Shown one piece after another: positions 62,020-64,000 of a DNA stretch of 64,000 nt (the stretch's first letter is position 1; every line of letters begins with the position of its first letter). The DNA comes from Whalleya microplaca. Lineage: Eukaryota; Ascomycota; Sordariomycetes; Xylariales; Xylariaceae. The stretch covers positions 1-64,000 of the forward strand of contig MU385723.1 of NCBI GenBank assembly GCA_022497155.1. The letters run 5' to 3'. The position numbers and the translations under genes were made by a program. The notes under the pieces were generated by a model, which saw only the letters and a program-made list of their open reading frames with translations, searched no databases and had not been told where the DNA came from.

Positions 62020-63427
62020 TTTATGCACTAAACATGATGAAAATCATTTCTCTCGTAGAGAAACTAAAACAAGAATCAAAGCCTACTTTGGACATGAAGT
62101 CCAAGATACTAAGGTAGTAGTCTATTGAAAAGGGGAGTACTTCAAGGAGACTATGGCGGCGGTTCTCTTGGTAGAAACTTCCCATGCTCTACTTTCCGTC
62201 ACGTCAACTCATCCGTAGCCAAACGATGCTCTCTATGTGACTAATATAAAAAAGAGGCCGTTCTAAGGGCATTCCGCATCCTATCATCGTATATCATGAA
62301 GTACATAGGTCGTTTGTTGAGTTCTACTTTGATAACCGCCAAGGAATCCAAAAATAGATTAGCTTTGCTAGTCATTGGTGATGCTAATGACTTATGTATT
62401 AGTAAATCTTGGGAAAGATTACCGAAACTAGGGACAACTTGCCTATAGGGCCCACGACAGTCATTGGAAAGAAAAAATTATAGTAGACAAACAACTCCAG
62501 ACCGAAAACAAGTGTTGAGAAACGAAGGTGTATCTCAACAACTGGTAATGAGTTTATCCCACCCATCACTACAAGCAATCAGAGTAGGTTTTTATATACC
62601 TAGGTATGTATGACGCGGGTCAGCTAGAATTCCATGTACGTATCTACTGATTGATTTTATGGTTGGGTCTTGAATCGCGGCTGATGTTTTTATAAGACAT
62701 GACTGCGCTAATTGAGTTTAAACTACGAAGTACTTCTAGGGAGGTAGATATGATAGGGCGAACGCTAATGAATACAATATTATGACATACGACTAGCGAA
62801 ACCCACCAAACCATCCTGCCACCGAGAGAACAAGAAGACGTGTATTGACCGACAAGCTCATCAATAAATAGGCTTTGGTTTCTACGGAGGATGTGACACT
62901 TTTTAGATAGATATCCGTATGTATGGCAACACCAAGCCAGTGCCGTTCCGAAGCCCCTATTGTACGGAGGGTACTAGTAATCACGAAGATCACATACACG
63001 CCCATCGGTTTGCACGTGCGGCCTATTACCTGAAGGTACCTAGCTGTACTTAGCTGTGGTTAGCTGCTAGGTATGTAGGTATGTAGGTTAGTTTTTAGCT
63101 GTAGGTGGGCGGGTGGGATATGAATGATGAATATCTGTCGAAACCAGTCGCCATCATGTATGTATGTAATCCGAATCTCCCCATCATAATCCGTACATAG
63201 CATGCATAGCATGCCAGAGGGTAAAAGACAGGCGCCCAAGTTGCCCAATCGAGCCGACCATCGAGGTTGGTTTAATAAGTTATAGGTTCTTGGCGCTGTT
63301 GGCATTTGGAAATCGGCCAGAGTGGTTTCCTCTAAAGAGTCAACTGGTACTACGACATAATAATATCAACTGTCAGACGTATGAGACGTATGTACAGAAT
63401 AGGTACCCGCAGTGTCCACCGTGCTAG

Positions 63428-63466
63428 TCCACTATCGTAATCCACTATCCCAATCCACTATCCTAC
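63428..63466. repeat. 13-bp tandem repeat, three copies
   Basis: tccactatcgtaa, tccactatcccaa and tccactatcctac lie head to tail. Non-coding context. Confidence 0.8.
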
Positions 63467-64000
63467 CTATGTAATCCCAAGGGGGGACCCCTCCCAGTTA
63501 ACTAAAACTCGCTCCGTGAACCGTCCGTGGAGCCATCCAGCCGGCAGCTTCCACTCCATTATAGCACGTTCATTATGTACATGTAGGTACTTCGTAGTGC
63601 TACCTTTACCCCCATCCATCCACCGTCCACCCACCCATTCCACGAGGGCCATCTCGAAAAAAAGTCTCGGTCCAATCCATCCATCTCTCCAGTCTGCCAG
63701 TCCCAGTCCCTAGTCCCTCGATCTGGCGAAAAGTACCTACTTCCCAGCGCTTGCCCACATCGTCGTCAAGTCTCCCTTGACGTCCCTATACGTGAGCACA
63801 TATTGCCCTTCTTCAACCCGTATGAATATTCATGTTCATATGACGACGTAGGCGCGTGCCTCGCCGAACGCCCCTGGGTCCTCCACCGTCCCACCCCATT
63901 TCAGGACTCCTTGTGTTTCTCGAAACTCGTGTGTTACTTGCTGCTCCCCCGACGGCTAAAAAAAAATAGGAGGCAAAAGCGCAGAGAGAAAAAGGGATTT

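Larger units (their letters stand above)
60363..64000. other. Gene-poor right end with repeats
   Basis: This contains the MIZ-gene promoter and 3.5 kb without an accepted gene. tacctaggta-type words occur at 60,836-60,980, 62,597-62,606 and 63,060-63,090, and a 13-bp triplication at 63,428-63,466. A weak two-exon candidate (minus strand, 61,719-62,019) and a 95-residue minus-strand ATG frame at 61,217-61,504 have no recognisable domain. The last 200 bp are pyrimidine-rich and could be the leader of a gene beyond the window. Confidence 0.4.

Overview
The window is nuclear DNA of a filamentous ascomycete (Pezizomycotina, most likely Sordariomycetes). Several features point there. Introns are short GT-AG introns of 48-117 nt, several with CTAAC/ACTAAT-like branch sites. 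The genes belong to typically fungal families: a Zn2Cys6 activator, a QutR/Qa-1S quinate-repressor homologue, a KEX1 carboxypeptidase, an RTA1-like membrane protein, a FRE-type ferric reductase and a fungal MIZ/SP-RING protein. An AT-rich, repeat-like island at the left edge looks like repeat-induced point mutation (RIP). No bacterial, organellar or phage signature is present.

Layout. 1-1,050: inverted repeat, 12-nt tandem repeats and a strongly AT-rich island. 1,124-2,086: an orphan reading frame whose 5' end is cut by the island. 3,501-3,824: a small secreted protein made of two identical-spacing four-cysteine modules separated by a Lys-Arg (Kex2) site, the most interesting item here. 8,876-11,131: a QutR-like protein with a collapsed kinase-like domain. 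11.6-19.8 kb: a gene-poor stretch with decayed fragments. 19,838-22,804: a five-exon Zn2Cys6 transcription factor. 26,853-28,808 (-): ferric reductase in four exons. 32,715-34,322 (-): an orphan coiled-coil protein. 35,517-36,662: an F-box-like protein. 37,220-37,670: a GC-rich, multiply frameshifted gene relic. 39,981-41,142 (-): RTA1-like protein in three exons. 43,257-44,388: an alpha/beta-hydrolase lipase whose true last exon lies beyond an apparent stop. 50,137-50,679: an unassigned protein. 52,725-54,797: KEX1. 56,645-60,362 (-): a 1,161-residue MIZ/SP-RING protein ending in a SUMO-interaction-like motif.

Gene density is low: about a dozen credible genes in 64 kb. The genes do not form an obvious pathway or biosynthetic cluster. 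The QutR homologue has no quinate-catabolic neighbours, and the ferric reductase has no siderophore or permease partner. The one functional link is loose: KEX1 is the enzyme class that trims the Lys-Arg tails left by Kex2, and the secreted protein at 3.5 kb carries a Kex2 site, but they lie 49 kb apart. Spacers are rich in short palindromic words (TACCTAGGTA, TACATGTA and relatives) and in microsatellites. I saw no tRNA, rRNA, CRISPR array or telomere repeat.

Splice sites were assigned by hand from reading-frame continuity and GT-AG consensus. Family calls rest on recognised motifs, not on database searches.
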